From the NCBI RefSeq assembly GCF_013368755.1, contig NC_049566.1:1860001-1924000 (forward strand): DNA of 64,000 nt, in the 5' to 3' direction. Below are positions 11,822-22,308 of the stretch, one piece after another (the stretch's first letter is position 1; every line of letters begins with the position of its first letter). The position numbers and the translations under genes are program-made. Origin of the DNA: Talaromyces rugulosus (taxonomy: Eukaryota; Ascomycota; Eurotiomycetes; Eurotiales; Trichocomaceae). The notes beneath the pieces are model-generated. The model was not told the DNA's origin, did no database searches, and worked only from the letters and a program-made list of their open reading frames with translations.

Positions 11822-13409
11822 TCAATCTGCTGATATTTCGTTTCCTTGCGATATCGTCTTCATGTCAACTGCCCAGGCTAGAGTCCCTCCTAGACACTTG
11901 TCGGCAGCATACTGTTTCTTGAGCATCCATGTCTCGTTATCGTCGTATGAAACCCTAAGCCGAATGTTACAAAACCACCCCAGAAGTATGAAGGAAAGAA
12001 ATAACTTACCACTGCGTGGTATCCCATGCAAAATACTTCACCGCAGCCTGCTTGTCCAGCACGGGCTTGATACTCGAATTCTTCTGCAGAATCGTATCAA
12101 TCTCAGCATCATGTAGACTGCCAGCTTCATTCGAGCATGGCCCTGGCTTCCCAGCTCCCAAAGCGGCACACCCAGGTTTAGTGCAGGCGCCGCTGGCCAG
12201 TGTATACGTCTTGCCATAGTCGGCAAGTCCGAGGACAACTTTTTGTGGATTCACGCCTGCATCCAACACCCTTTTCAGCGATTGCTGGATATCGGACAGG
12301 TTTGTGTGAGGTTCGGCTATGACGGGCTGTTCCCAGCTGCCGTGTAGATCATAGGTCATGATGTTGAGCCAGTCGACATGTGGCTCGAGGCCTTTGAAAT
12401 CGAAGCCTTTCATATAGACTTTTCCTTTGGGTTAGATTGATTGGACTTGACACAAAATGGGCAAGCTTACAGGTTCCACCCGGAATAGTCACGCTGAGCC
12501 CTTTATCCTTGCACTGGGCACGATACTCCTTTGCCAAAGAGACCATATTCGCAGTATCAGCTGGTGATCCGCCAGTTTCCGCGGCAGTGGGGTATTCCCA
12601 GTCCAAATCCATCCCTTCAAACCCATACTTGTCCATAAACTGGCACGCCGAGTCGATGAAATTGCGGCGCCCTTGTTGCGTCGCAGCCAGCTTCGAAAAT
12701 GGCGCGGATCCAACTGCGTATCCACCAACGGCAATCCAAAGATGAAGGTCTCCAATCGCCTTTGTGCGTACCCCTTTGAGCTGGTCGAACAGAACCGTGT
12801 CATTGGGCATGGAGAGCATGATCTTTCCTTGTTCGTCGATTAGGGCGAATGCAAAGTTGATGTGTGTGTATGGGGTCGGGTCGATGTCGCTGGCTTCGTA
12901 TTTGTTGCAGGCACGGTGGCTAGCCCAGCTTTCGTAGTAGGCGATGGATCGGTTCATAGAGCCGGGGCATTTGGGGATGCTGTATTAGGCCGTCAGCATA
13001 TTTGCAGCTCTTGCTAGGGACCAAGCAGGCTGACATTTTTGGTAGGGCTAGTTTGCAGTTACTCTGGCATCCAAGACCGCAGTAGTCGCTTCCTGTTCCG
13101 CAGTATCTAAGTATCGTGGTCAGCGCCTGAGCAAGTTGGTTTTGTAAGAAACGTACCCATAGCGAGAGCAGCACATCCCTTGAGGACACAGTGCTTGCCC
13201 CGGTGGTGCATTCACTATTCCCATAATTGAATCAGCCCAGGCTAAGAAAAAAAAAAGATATGCATGATAAACAACATACCACCACACTGAACGGTCTGTT
13301 TATGAAGTGTATGTCTGCTCAGCGACAGAATCGACGATATAGGGATCACGAATGGAAGTGTGACGAGGCAGATCATCGCAAGAAGGCCCTGCACCTTTTG
13401 CATCCTCAT
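11822..13409 (-). CDS. GH18 chitinase with N-terminal CBM18, 436 aa
   Basis: Six exons read in frame: 13409-13280, 13214-13157, 13106-13035, 12979-12471, 12418-12010 and 11954-11822. The proposed start gives a hydrophobic leader (MRMQKVQGLLAMICLVTLPF), either a signal peptide or anchor; a Met at 13436 is the alternative. The CBM18 follows directly (QCGVNAPPG, CPQGMCCSRYGYCG, DYCGLGCQSNC), then the GH18 barrel from about residue 95: SIAYYESWASHRAC, LWIAVGGY, and the catalytic segment EGMDLDWEYP with Glu215. The first Asp of the usual DxxDxDxE is Glu208. WLNIMTYDLHGSW and GTLAWAVDMK complete the fold. This is the class V fungal type with the binding module in front, unlike its neighbour. The 5' exons are small and less certain than the last three. 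Confidence 0.83.
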
Positions 13410-14582
13410 AAAGGTGAAGAAACTGGCGAGACCCATGTTGGCGATGCGGAAGCCTGCGACGGCAAATAGACACAATCTGGGAAATGCATCAAATCACATT
13501 AGTTGAAACGCAGCGTTGCAGTCATGAAGAGTCGTTTTGAATGATTTCTGCGTAGATAGTAACACAGAAATAGAGTGCCAGAAATAGCATTGACCAACAC
13601 TTCTAGGCGAAAATAACAAGAACAGATGTTCCCAGACGCCGTGGAATGCAGGCTGACGACAGCATCTTTTCGCCTGCCTGCGACAATGCGAGAGGAAGAA
13701 TCGCCTAGAACGATCTGAGAACCATTGTGACACGGCAATATCGGACTAAATGCCCCTGTCGGCGTTTTTATTTGCGCCATTCCTCGTGTCAGATGGTGGT
13801 GCGTAGTTGGCCGAAGCGTTGTTGTGGCCGCATGCCGGAGAGGAAGGAGTTGGCCCGTAGCAACGCATTCCACTATCATTTTAAGATTGGATTCTCTCGT
13901 TTACCGAGAAGAAGAAAAGCCATTTCGAAACATGCACATCGAATTAATAGGGTATAATATACAACGCCTTATTACTTATTAAAGGTCCGTCAAAACTCTG
14001 TTCCTCATCAACATCCAAACGGAAGTGGCTGCCAAGGTTTTCACCTTGACTTCTTAGATCGGACAGACGGGCAGGGCCGCGGGTATGATAAAAACATGCA
14101 CATAGTTTGTGTGGTAATGACCAGAAATATGATAGAATAAATGGTGTTGGCAAAAAGCGCTGCTACCTATATAACAAATATGTGCGATGTGAGGGCGCGT
14201 AGCATAGTGTCGCTTTATGCTCAGCCTAGCTCCATAATTGCTCTAAGATCGCTTATGGAGTAGGACTCGCGGGCTCCAGGGAACTTATAGGGATCAAGGA
14301 AGGCTTAAGGAGTATAGAGAGCTTAAAATAAAATCCTAAAGCTGTTTATTGAGCACCTTTGAATGTTGAATAATCCTATTAGGTTATAGTTTTAAGATAT
14401 AAGAGATCTGTATTTTCTTAATAAGTTTTATTTAGTCTAAAGTTTCTATATAAGGTTGCTTGATAAATTGTTGAAGATCGAAATCTTTGTATGGGATTAT
14501 GGGTGTCCCGGTTGGCTTGGGTTGCAGTGTAAAACAACTAACAGTCTGAAAATAGACTTGATAGTCATGTACAAAAAGCCAT
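13410..14582. other. Intergenic region with an AT-rich patch
   Basis: About 1.2 kb between the start of the second chitinase gene and the 3' end of the acyl-CoA ligase gene. The first ~500 bp are probably promoter; a 126-codon frame at 13499-13879 has no coding features I can support. From about 14280 to 14460 the sequence becomes rich in TA and poor in CA, which looks like an old mutated repeat remnant. Confidence 0.45.
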
Positions 14583-16854
14583 CTAAAGCTTGGCTTCTCT
14601 CTCCTTCAGCTTTGCAGGTAAAAGCCGCCTCAAAATCTTGCCAGTTGGGGTCTTGGGCAAAGTCTGCAGGTGGAAGACGCCGCCCCTCAGCTTTTTGTAG
14701 CCTGCCAGCTGGTTATCCGTCCAGATTCGGATACCTTGAAGGACCTTCTGCTTTTCGTAATCCGGCATATCTACCTTGGTAGGGTTCAAGCTCACGTAGG
14801 CGAGAGGCACTTCGGTAGCTTGAGCCTCGTCATACACAGCACAGACTGCGGCATCGACCACGTCTGGATGTCGCAAGAGTAGATCTTCAAGTTCCGAGGG
14901 AGGGATTTGGAAACTAATGGTAATTGCAGGAAGGATTAGTAGGCGAAATAGACGTACTATATAGTTTTCAACTCACCCCTTGTACTTGATCATCTGAACA
15001 ACAAGTCGTTAGTAAAGGGTGTATAAGTGGTAACTCCATCAGAAATGAGAAGAGACAGTCATACCTCCTTCAGCCGATCCGTAACCCAAAAATTTTGATG
15101 ATCATCTATCTTCAAGATATCTCCTGTTCTGAGCCACTCTCCTGAAAAGGTCTGTCCTGTTGCTGCTTTATCACCGACATAACCACTGTGAGTTTGATTA
15201 ATAATTATAGTACAGAGGTTGAAACGAAAGGGGAAGTTCTTAACGTCATTACTGTCGGTCCACGGACCCATAGTTCACCCTCTTCCCCCGGACGGACATC
15301 CAATCCTGTTTTCGGGTCTACCAATCGGCCATCTCTGTAGCATGAACATTAGCAATTGGTTGACAGTGGGTAGACTATATCCAAAGTGTTCATTGCAACG
15401 TACATTCCAGCAAAGAGCTTGCCAACACTTCCGAAAGCGAGCTCGTCTTCGTCTACCTGATGTATGATACCTCCGGAGCACTCGGAGAGTCCATAACCTT
15501 GGGTTTGAAATTAACATACTGGACAATGATATAGCGAATCTGGAGCTACACACCTTGGCAGATGCTGGTATGCGGAAGCCGCTTCTTGAGCAGAAGCTGC
15601 ACTGATTTCTGTGGAGGCGAATGTCGTTTAGCATGAATTCAGTGGGGAATTTACTCGGCAAGACGTACTTTCAAAGGGGCGGCAGAGATGACAATTCTCT
15701 TTAGGGAAGACAGGTCATATTTCTGTGCGACGGGCGATGTCGCCAGGGCAAGGGCCACAGGGGGAACAAGATGCAGGTCTGTGACCTTCAGTTCGCTCGA
15801 CTGCTGGCAAAACGTTTCGAGGTCAAATGCTGGAAGACCGCAATATAGGGCTCCAACCGACATGCCAGACAAAACCACGATACTTAGGCCATATATGTGG
15901 CAATCTGACATAAAAAAAAAACGCGTCAGTGTGCCAGGGTAATTAATAGATTGGATTCCAAGAGAGCTTACACGGCGCAAAAAAGACCTCTCTTACAGTA
16001 GAGTTGACTCGAGTTGGCATGGAAATACGCATTATGATAGAGTTCATTATAAGGTTGTAATGAGAGAGCTGCACGCCCTTTATCCTTCCAGTCGTTCCGG
16101 ACGAAAAGCATATAGTGCTGGTCACATCCTTGGAGCTTCTGCCCTGCAGGTCATAGGGTGGTAAGCTTTCCGCGTCACTTTTGCCGATAATATCATCTGG
16201 GAACTACTGGCATATCAATAAACCGCAATGCAATCAAAAGTTCGTATGCCGAGAGACAAGGGCCACTGACCTGCGGAAAGTTCTCTAGTCTACCAAGAAC
16301 AGTCAAGATCTTTGTTTTCGTCATTGACCTGGAAGCCAACGCGGCCTGGACGAGGTCGAGCTTTGCCGGGATAGTGGCGACATAGGTTGGCTGGACAATC
16401 TGAAGAGCATGCGAAATATCCTCTAGCGTTGCTGATATATTGAGAGGACTGTTTTTTTTTATTTTTTTTTTATTAACATGGGCCGAGGCTAGGATTAGCT
16501 GCACTCACGCGAAAACTGCACCCGCCCACCACGTTGCATGAGCCAGAAGAACAAAATCATTCTGTCTTGTCAATCAGCCTAGATTCCATTCGGGTCGTTG
16601 AGCTGTCCGCGTACACAGTTGTTTACCAATGCCAGCACGACGTCGCCTGGCCGCAATCCCAACTTCTGCAAGCCCCAGGCACCACGACCAGCATGCGCGC
16701 GGAGGGAGCCATAGGTAATAGGCTGATTGGAAAAGGTATCAGTATGAACAACCTTGTCTGCGGGCACCTCGTCGGGATTATATCGCGTCATGAATTGCGG
16801 AATCGAGAGACTGGTGTCATCGTGGAGCGGAAAAATGGGCGAGTGGTAAACCAT
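14583..16854 (-). CDS. 4-coumarate:CoA-ligase-like acyl-CoA synthetase, peroxisomal, 548 aa
   Basis: Eleven exons in one frame: 16854-16615, 16561-16509, 16448-16271, 16203-15972, 15904-15669, 15608-15554, 15497-15404, 15334-15245, 15185-15065, 14993-14977 and 14913-14583. The introns are 52-71 bp. ANL-superfamily motifs appear in order: the P-loop CFSSGTTGRIKG (residues 189-200), HIYGLS, YGLSEC, the adenylate motif WLRTGDI, DRLKE with IKYKGFQIPPSELE, and the C-terminal lysine motif PKTPTGKILRR. The enzyme would activate a carboxylic acid (aryl or fatty) as an acyl-AMP and then load CoA. The last three residues are AKL, a type 1 peroxisomal targeting signal. The substrate cannot be read from sequence. 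Neighbours give no pathway. Confidence 0.9.
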
Positions 16855-17939
16855 CTTCGCAAAGTATTACCCAGTTCTTGATGATATGGGAAGATGTCAA
16901 AACCCAAAACTTGTCGCGGGAGCAATCGGAGCACCGAACAGCTTGATTGCTAGCTTAATATTTAATTTAGCATGTAATAAAAGTAGCATCCACTTAGTAA
17001 CTAACTAGTTAGTTAACAACCAACAATAACTAACAACCAACACGGCGGCCCGGGCCACCGTGTAAAATAATGGTTATTTTTTACTATTTAAAATCTCGGC
17101 AATTTACCCCATAATCATAGAGATAATTTCAATATATATATATAAAGAAATAGTTAAAAGAACTGGTTTTTAAGAAATTAAATCTTATAAAGCTATACTA
17201 TTAAAGAAAAATACAGCTGTATTAACAAAAATGCAATAAAATACAGCAATGCACCCGCAATCTTAATAAATACGAATTTTTATAATTTGAAAATTGACAT
17301 GTCAAGTTATTTATACATGTATGTACTTTTCTTTTGACATGCAGTTGTCTAATAAAAAATCGAGATATTTTAATCTGAAAAACGGCCATTTTGTATCAAT
17401 TGATGGGATTATGTTACCAGTGCGCAAGTCCAATTTAAGACCTTCTACAGTAAGTTAGTAGGGTTAATATATTAAGAGGGTCCAACTGCCGTATCCGTAA
17501 CTCGGAAAGGACCCACAACCCGCCCTGTCAAAATCAAGACTCCAACGCCGCCATCCCGGCCTCCCAATAAAAGCATATAATGAGCATGTAATGAGCCTGT
17601 AATGCCCTACTCATTGGCATGTATCTTGTTTCCTCACGAGAAGGGCCGCAATCCGACATTGTGAGAACTCGATGGCGCACAACCTTTCGCACCAAGCACA
17701 CGCTACCGCCGGGGAAGCTGTTTAGCATGGCGTTGGCGCTGTCCTAGGGCTTTGTTTGGGCTGGTTTTCCCGTCGTCCCACTATTTTACGGGGCATACAA
17801 CTTTTTCAGCGTGATATAACTTTCACTGGTACGCCACCTCGACTCGTTGGTTTTCGATATTTTTGTGCTACCGCGAGCATGGCTGGCCGAGCTTGAATCG
17901 ATTCTCCCCAAGTCGGTCACTACGCCCAGCCAACGCACC
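16855..17939. other. Divergent intergenic region with AT-rich block and GC palindrome
   Basis: About 1.1 kb between the ligase start and the receptor start. Bases 16950-17400 are strongly AT-rich. Within them sits a sharply contrasting GC-rich near-palindrome at 17041-17062, preceded by repeated TAACTAAC/CAACCAA-type motifs. This resembles the end of a mutated transposon more than a promoter. Bases 17500-17939 regain average composition and probably hold the receptor promoter. Confidence 0.45.
17041..17062. repeat. 22-bp GC-rich imperfect palindrome
   Basis: CACGGCGGCCCGGGCCACCG followed by TG. The two halves are complementary at 10 of 11 positions around a CCCGGG centre. It is a GC island in very AT-rich sequence and could be part of a transposon terminus. 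Confidence 0.6.
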
Positions 17940-19532
17940 ATGCGGCTTCACCCTCTCTTAACCTGCATCACAATCTTTTTGTCGGTCTTGACACACGCTC
18001 AGGCGCAGTCTCTTCCATCATGCGCCGTAAGATTTGGAACCTGCTGCCCTGTGTTTCGTGACGCTGACACGCCGATAGCTAAAATGCCTCTCCGATACAC
18101 TCCCCCAATCAATCTGTGCACCGACCAACCAAACTTGCATCTGTACAAGCACCGATTTTAACGCGAAGATGTCTAGTTGCGTGGCGGCAAATTGCAGCGT
18201 CAAGGACGGTCTCAGTATGTCGGGCAAAAGCAATCTACTCTGGTACGCTAATCCTAACGAATCGCATAGCTACGGTCAATACCACAAATACAGAATGCGG
18301 GCTTCCGGTGCGAGATCACACTGCGCTCAGTATCATAGTTCCAAGCGTTGGCTTCGTCGTCGTTGTGTTTATTGTTTTAAGGTTATTCACACGCCTGGTG
18401 GTCACGAAATTAGAGCTGGGATGGGATGACTGGACAACAATTCTTCTCGGGGTATGTGGAGCTCATTGTTGTTGGTCGAGGCTTTTTAACTAAGTATCGC
18501 AGTGTGTCATGGTGGCAACTAACGTCGGTTCTATCTTGCGTAAGTGCAACTACCTATTTGCTAGGGTTAGGGTGTTCTAACAGCGGGACAGTCGGGAAAG
18601 CTGGCCTGGGAAAGGATATCTGGACACTCGAATTCCAGAATATCCAGAGAATTCTCTACGTATGGATAGTCATTACACAATCGAACCGACACCGGCTAAT
18701 TGCAACAGGTTTTTTATGTCCAAGAGCTCCTCTACGTCATCTGTATTGTTCTCACCAAAATCTGCTTCCTCCTATTCTATGTCCGCATCTTCCCTTCCGT
18801 CACGATGCGTTGGGTTATAAGAGCCTCTGGCGTTCTGACACTTTGCTACGGCATTGCTTTTCTCTTTGCTTTTTCTTTTCAATGCTCCCCGGTCAGTTTC
18901 AATTGGGAGAGTTGGGATGGAGAGCATGAAGGAACATGCGTGGAGAAGAATACATTGGTCGTGGCTGCTGGGGCGCTCAACGTCGTACTTGATGCGTGGG
19001 TTATAGCCCTGCCGATCCCTTCGCTGCTGAACCTCCAGGCTTCATTGACCTTGAGATTACAAATTATTGCCATGTTCTCCGTGGGCTTTCTGTAAGCATA
19101 TATTTCCCCATCGGTTCAGACGAAGATATTGGAAACTAATTCTTTTGATAGGGTCACCGGCGTAAGCATTTACCGCATAGTAATGCTTAAGATATTTGCT
19201 ACAAGCACCAATCCAACATGTATGAACCCCTCTTTCCAACCTACGTAACTAAATTAATATTTATGGCAGGGGACAACGCCGCCGGTGGCTACTGGTCCAT
19301 TGTTGAAGTGGATGTTGGAGTTTTTATACTGTGCATGCCCGCCCTGCGGTCATTGCTTGGCCGTCTCCTTCCGAGTGTTTTTGGTTCAACGAAAGGGTTG
19401 AGCAGTGCCGGCCGACCACCCAAACAAAATAAATTCAAAGGGGCATCTGGTAACCACGTAAACACAAGCTTTGTACAGCTTATCGAAATGGACAACGCAA
19501 AGGGTCCGAAAAGTGCTAGTGAAAGTTGCTGA
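17940..19532 (+). CDS. CFEM-domain Pth11-like GPCR
   Basis: Eight exons, frame kept throughout: 17940-18026, 18079-18214, 18270-18451, 18503-18539, 18592-18659, 18709-19091, 19152-19219 and 19270-19532, encoding 407 residues. The start has a signal peptide (MRLHPLLTCITIFLSVLTHA). A CFEM domain follows with its eight cysteines in the expected spacing (PSCALKC, SIC, TCIC, SSC, ANC, ECG). Seven hydrophobic segments come next, starting with SIIVPSVGFVVVVFIVLRLF and including ELLYVICIVLTKICFLLF, then WSIVEVDVGVFILCMPALR. The cytosolic motif ELGWDDW after the first helix is typical of Pth11-related receptors. Members sense surface or host cues at the plasma membrane through G proteins; the ligand is unknown. 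The C-terminal tail is short and polar. Confidence 0.88.
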
Positions 19533-19835
19533 TGTACAATGTTTATTTGTGAAAAAGTTGAAACAACCAGTACCTAATACCATATAGCCTACGTATGTAA
19601 ATATTCCGAGAGCCCTATCTGCCGTTTATATTCGCACGGAAAACCAAGTAATATAACATTATTTACCGTAATCTCCTTAAATGCTGCTTTTCACTAATTT
19701 GTATGTAAGAAAATCACTATCTTTTTGTTACAGTTTTAGTCTCTTTCCAGCAAAAATCATACCGATAAATGCAATTTACCTCGGCATATCTTAATAAAAT
19801 TTACATGTTTCAAATACGAGGCATAAGAAATGAGC
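19533..19835. other. Intergenic, convergent 3' ends
   Basis: About 300 bp of AT-rich 3' flanks between the receptor gene and the aldehyde dehydrogenase gene. No other feature is seen. Confidence 0.6.
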
Positions 19836-21511
19836 CTAGAAATGCCCCTCCAGAGTCAATGTGCCAGTCTTGGTGATCAAGTACTCGTTCACAGCCACGT
19901 CTTTTCCACTCTCCTTGCCATAGCCAGACTCTTTCATGCCACCAAACGGCGACTCGGCCGCCGAAGATGCGCCTAGGAAAATCAGTTTTCGAAATCTTTA
20001 AAAAAAATATCTGAAGCAGCTGTACTCACCAGTATTCAACCCAATCATGCCCGCCTCCAGATTCTCATACATCCGCCAGAGCCTGTCCACGTTCTTCGTA
20101 AACACGTAACTGGCCAAACCCATACTCGTGTCATTAGCCCACTTGGTTGCTTCTTCTTCAGTGTCGAATTTGTACAGAGCAGCAATGGGGGCAAAGCTCT
20201 CCTCGCGAGAGATCAGCATCTCCGGTGTCATGTCGGTGAGAATCGTCGGCTCGAAAAAGTACCCTCTCTTATCTTTGATTTTGTTACCTCCCAGTATCAG
20301 TTTGGCGCCAAGTTTTGTGGCATCTTCAACCTGGTTTGATGCTTTGTCGACTCCGCGAGAGGTAGTCACTGGGCCCATTGTGGTTCCCTCGGCAGCCCCG
20401 TGGCCGACAACAATGTTTCGGGTGCGCTCTTTGAGTGCATTTGCAAATCTGTCGTAGATACCGGCCTGAACGTAAATCCGGTTGGCCGTGATGCATGCCT
20501 GGCCGGCGTGCCGCCATTTCAACGCGAATAATTGATCCATGGCCTGGTCAAAGTTTGCATCATCAAACACGATCAATGGACAGTTACCACCGAGTTCCAA
20601 AGTGACCTTTTTCAATCCTTCCGCGCAGTGAGTAGCGATAATCTTGCCGACCCGTGTTGATCCTGTAAAGGTGACCTTCTTGACTAGAGGGTGCTTGCAG
20701 AGTGCTTCACTAAACGAGGCAGTATTGTCCAAATCTGTTGTCAAGACATTCAGCACGCCTGCTGGAAACCCGGCCTCTTTGGCCAAATGTGCAGTGGCGA
20801 GCATAGTCAGCGGTGTTTCGGGACTTGGTTTGACAATCATAGTGCATCCTGCTGCAAATGCTGCTGCTGCCTTGCGTAGAATCATAGCCATAGGGAAGTT
20901 CCATGGCACCAGCGCAACAGCCACGCCAATGGGCTGTTTGACCGTGAGAATACGGCGGTTTTGTAGTGCGGGGGTAGAAACAGTGCCAGCAATTCGCTCT
21001 GCTTCGCCGGCAAACCACCAGGTAAACGAGGTTGCGTAATCGATTTCTGCATAAGACTCGGCGATCGGCTTGCCCGTCTCGTAGGTGATGATCTTGGCCA
21101 GGTCGTCTTTGTTCTCTAGGATGAGGTTGTTCCATTTCAAAAGCCACTGTGCCCGCTGACGAGGGACGACCTTTCTGTACTGCTCAAAGGCGGCATGGGC
21201 GGCTTCGGCAGCACGAGGCACATCTTCAACCGTGTTTGTTGGGCAGCTAGCCCACGCGGTGTCGGTTCCTGGGTCTGTGGTGTTGTTGAGTTGAAAAAAA
21301 CTCGGCTAGATAGAAAAGCTGGTGGGCTCACCGATGACCTCAAATCGACCGCCTTTCTTCGCGGGAATCCACTCGTTGTTGACAAAACTGTCGTAGTGAA
21401 GGATACTCGGATTCTTGAGCTACACCCATGACATCAGAATCAGTTGATTGTGTGAATCAGATGAATATAGGGGGGTACTACCTCGAACGGGACCGTGTAC
21501 TGCTGTGCCAT
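19836..21511 (-). CDS. Succinate-semialdehyde-type aldehyde dehydrogenase, 499 aa
   Basis: Four exons: 21511-21482, 21419-21332, 21274-20030 and 19972-19836. The short first exon encodes MAQQYTVPFE. Motifs of the NAD(P)+-dependent ALDH superfamily are complete: PWNFPMAM for cofactor binding, FTGSTRVGK, the general base Glu266 in LELGG, the nucleophile Cys300 in GQACITANRIYVQ, and ESPFGGMKESGYGKE near the end. The length and the GQACxxANR and MKESGYG contexts fit the succinate-semialdehyde dehydrogenase branch, which oxidises the aldehyde made from GABA to succinate for the TCA cycle. Fungi have several paralogues, so related aldehydes are possible. No mitochondrial presequence is apparent, suggesting a cytosolic enzyme. 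Confidence 0.9.
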
Positions 21512-22308
21512 GTTGGATTATCTTCTGTTCTATTGACACAATATCGAAGCCGGAATTGAATGGATAGAAAAGAAAAAGAAGGCAAGAAAGAAAACGATAA
21601 GTGTTGTTTTATAGCAGGAGCAACCCCACTTCCCCGGATCCCCGCATCGCAGCTTCTCGGCTACTTGTCCGCTCGGTATCTTGCCTCGGGATTAGCCTAT
21701 ACAGTACAAATATATATACCTTCACACTGTAGTGCATCTTCTAACACGTCTCGTCAACATTGTGAGCTTTTTATATGTATGAAATGTGTTTTGTTATGAA
21801 TTTTAAGAACATGGAAACTTATAACCTAGACTTTTATCAGTACTCGACCACTGCGCGAGAAGAAAGTACATCAAAGTTACATATATGTACCATGTGGAAT
21901 TATTAATCTTATGACTACTTGAATGCAACATTTGAACATTTGAAGTTATATTACATCTAGCTCAGTATCAACCGTTGACAACGTCGTTTCATACCATCGC
22001 TTTTCCTCAAACCCTCCGCACGACAGAAAATCTAGCTGACGAATGGAAGATTCCAAGGCGATGTTTCTTTGTCTGCTACACTGGTATTCATAATGAAACC
22101 TTGAGACAATGCTATTGCCGCTGTGCAAACAAAGCAAATTTATACCGCAGTCGTCTTTGGTGATGGGCAAATATCTCTTGACCGCCCTCGTACTTTTTCC
22201 TCTTTGTCCTCTTCTTTTTACTTCTTGGTCAGGCACCAACTTGCCTTCTGCACATGTTTCACTGCAACCACAGCCCAGCACTCTCACCAAAGAGTAAAAC
22301 AAAAAACG
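21512..22308. other. Divergent upstream region
   Basis: About 800 bp between the ALDH start and the start of the 820-aa gene. It probably contains two promoters. The frame of the downstream gene is open from 22123, but that extension lacks coding character. No RNA gene or repeat is seen. Confidence 0.5.

Noticed and set aside
13499..13879. 126-codon minus-strand frame upstream of the second chitinase
   Set aside because: No domain or signal features, and its position fits the promoter of the chitinase gene.
14583..21511. Secondary-metabolite gene cluster around the ligase, receptor and dehydrogenase
   Set aside because: No polyketide synthase, NRPS, terpene cyclase or typical tailoring set is present, and the genes look independent.
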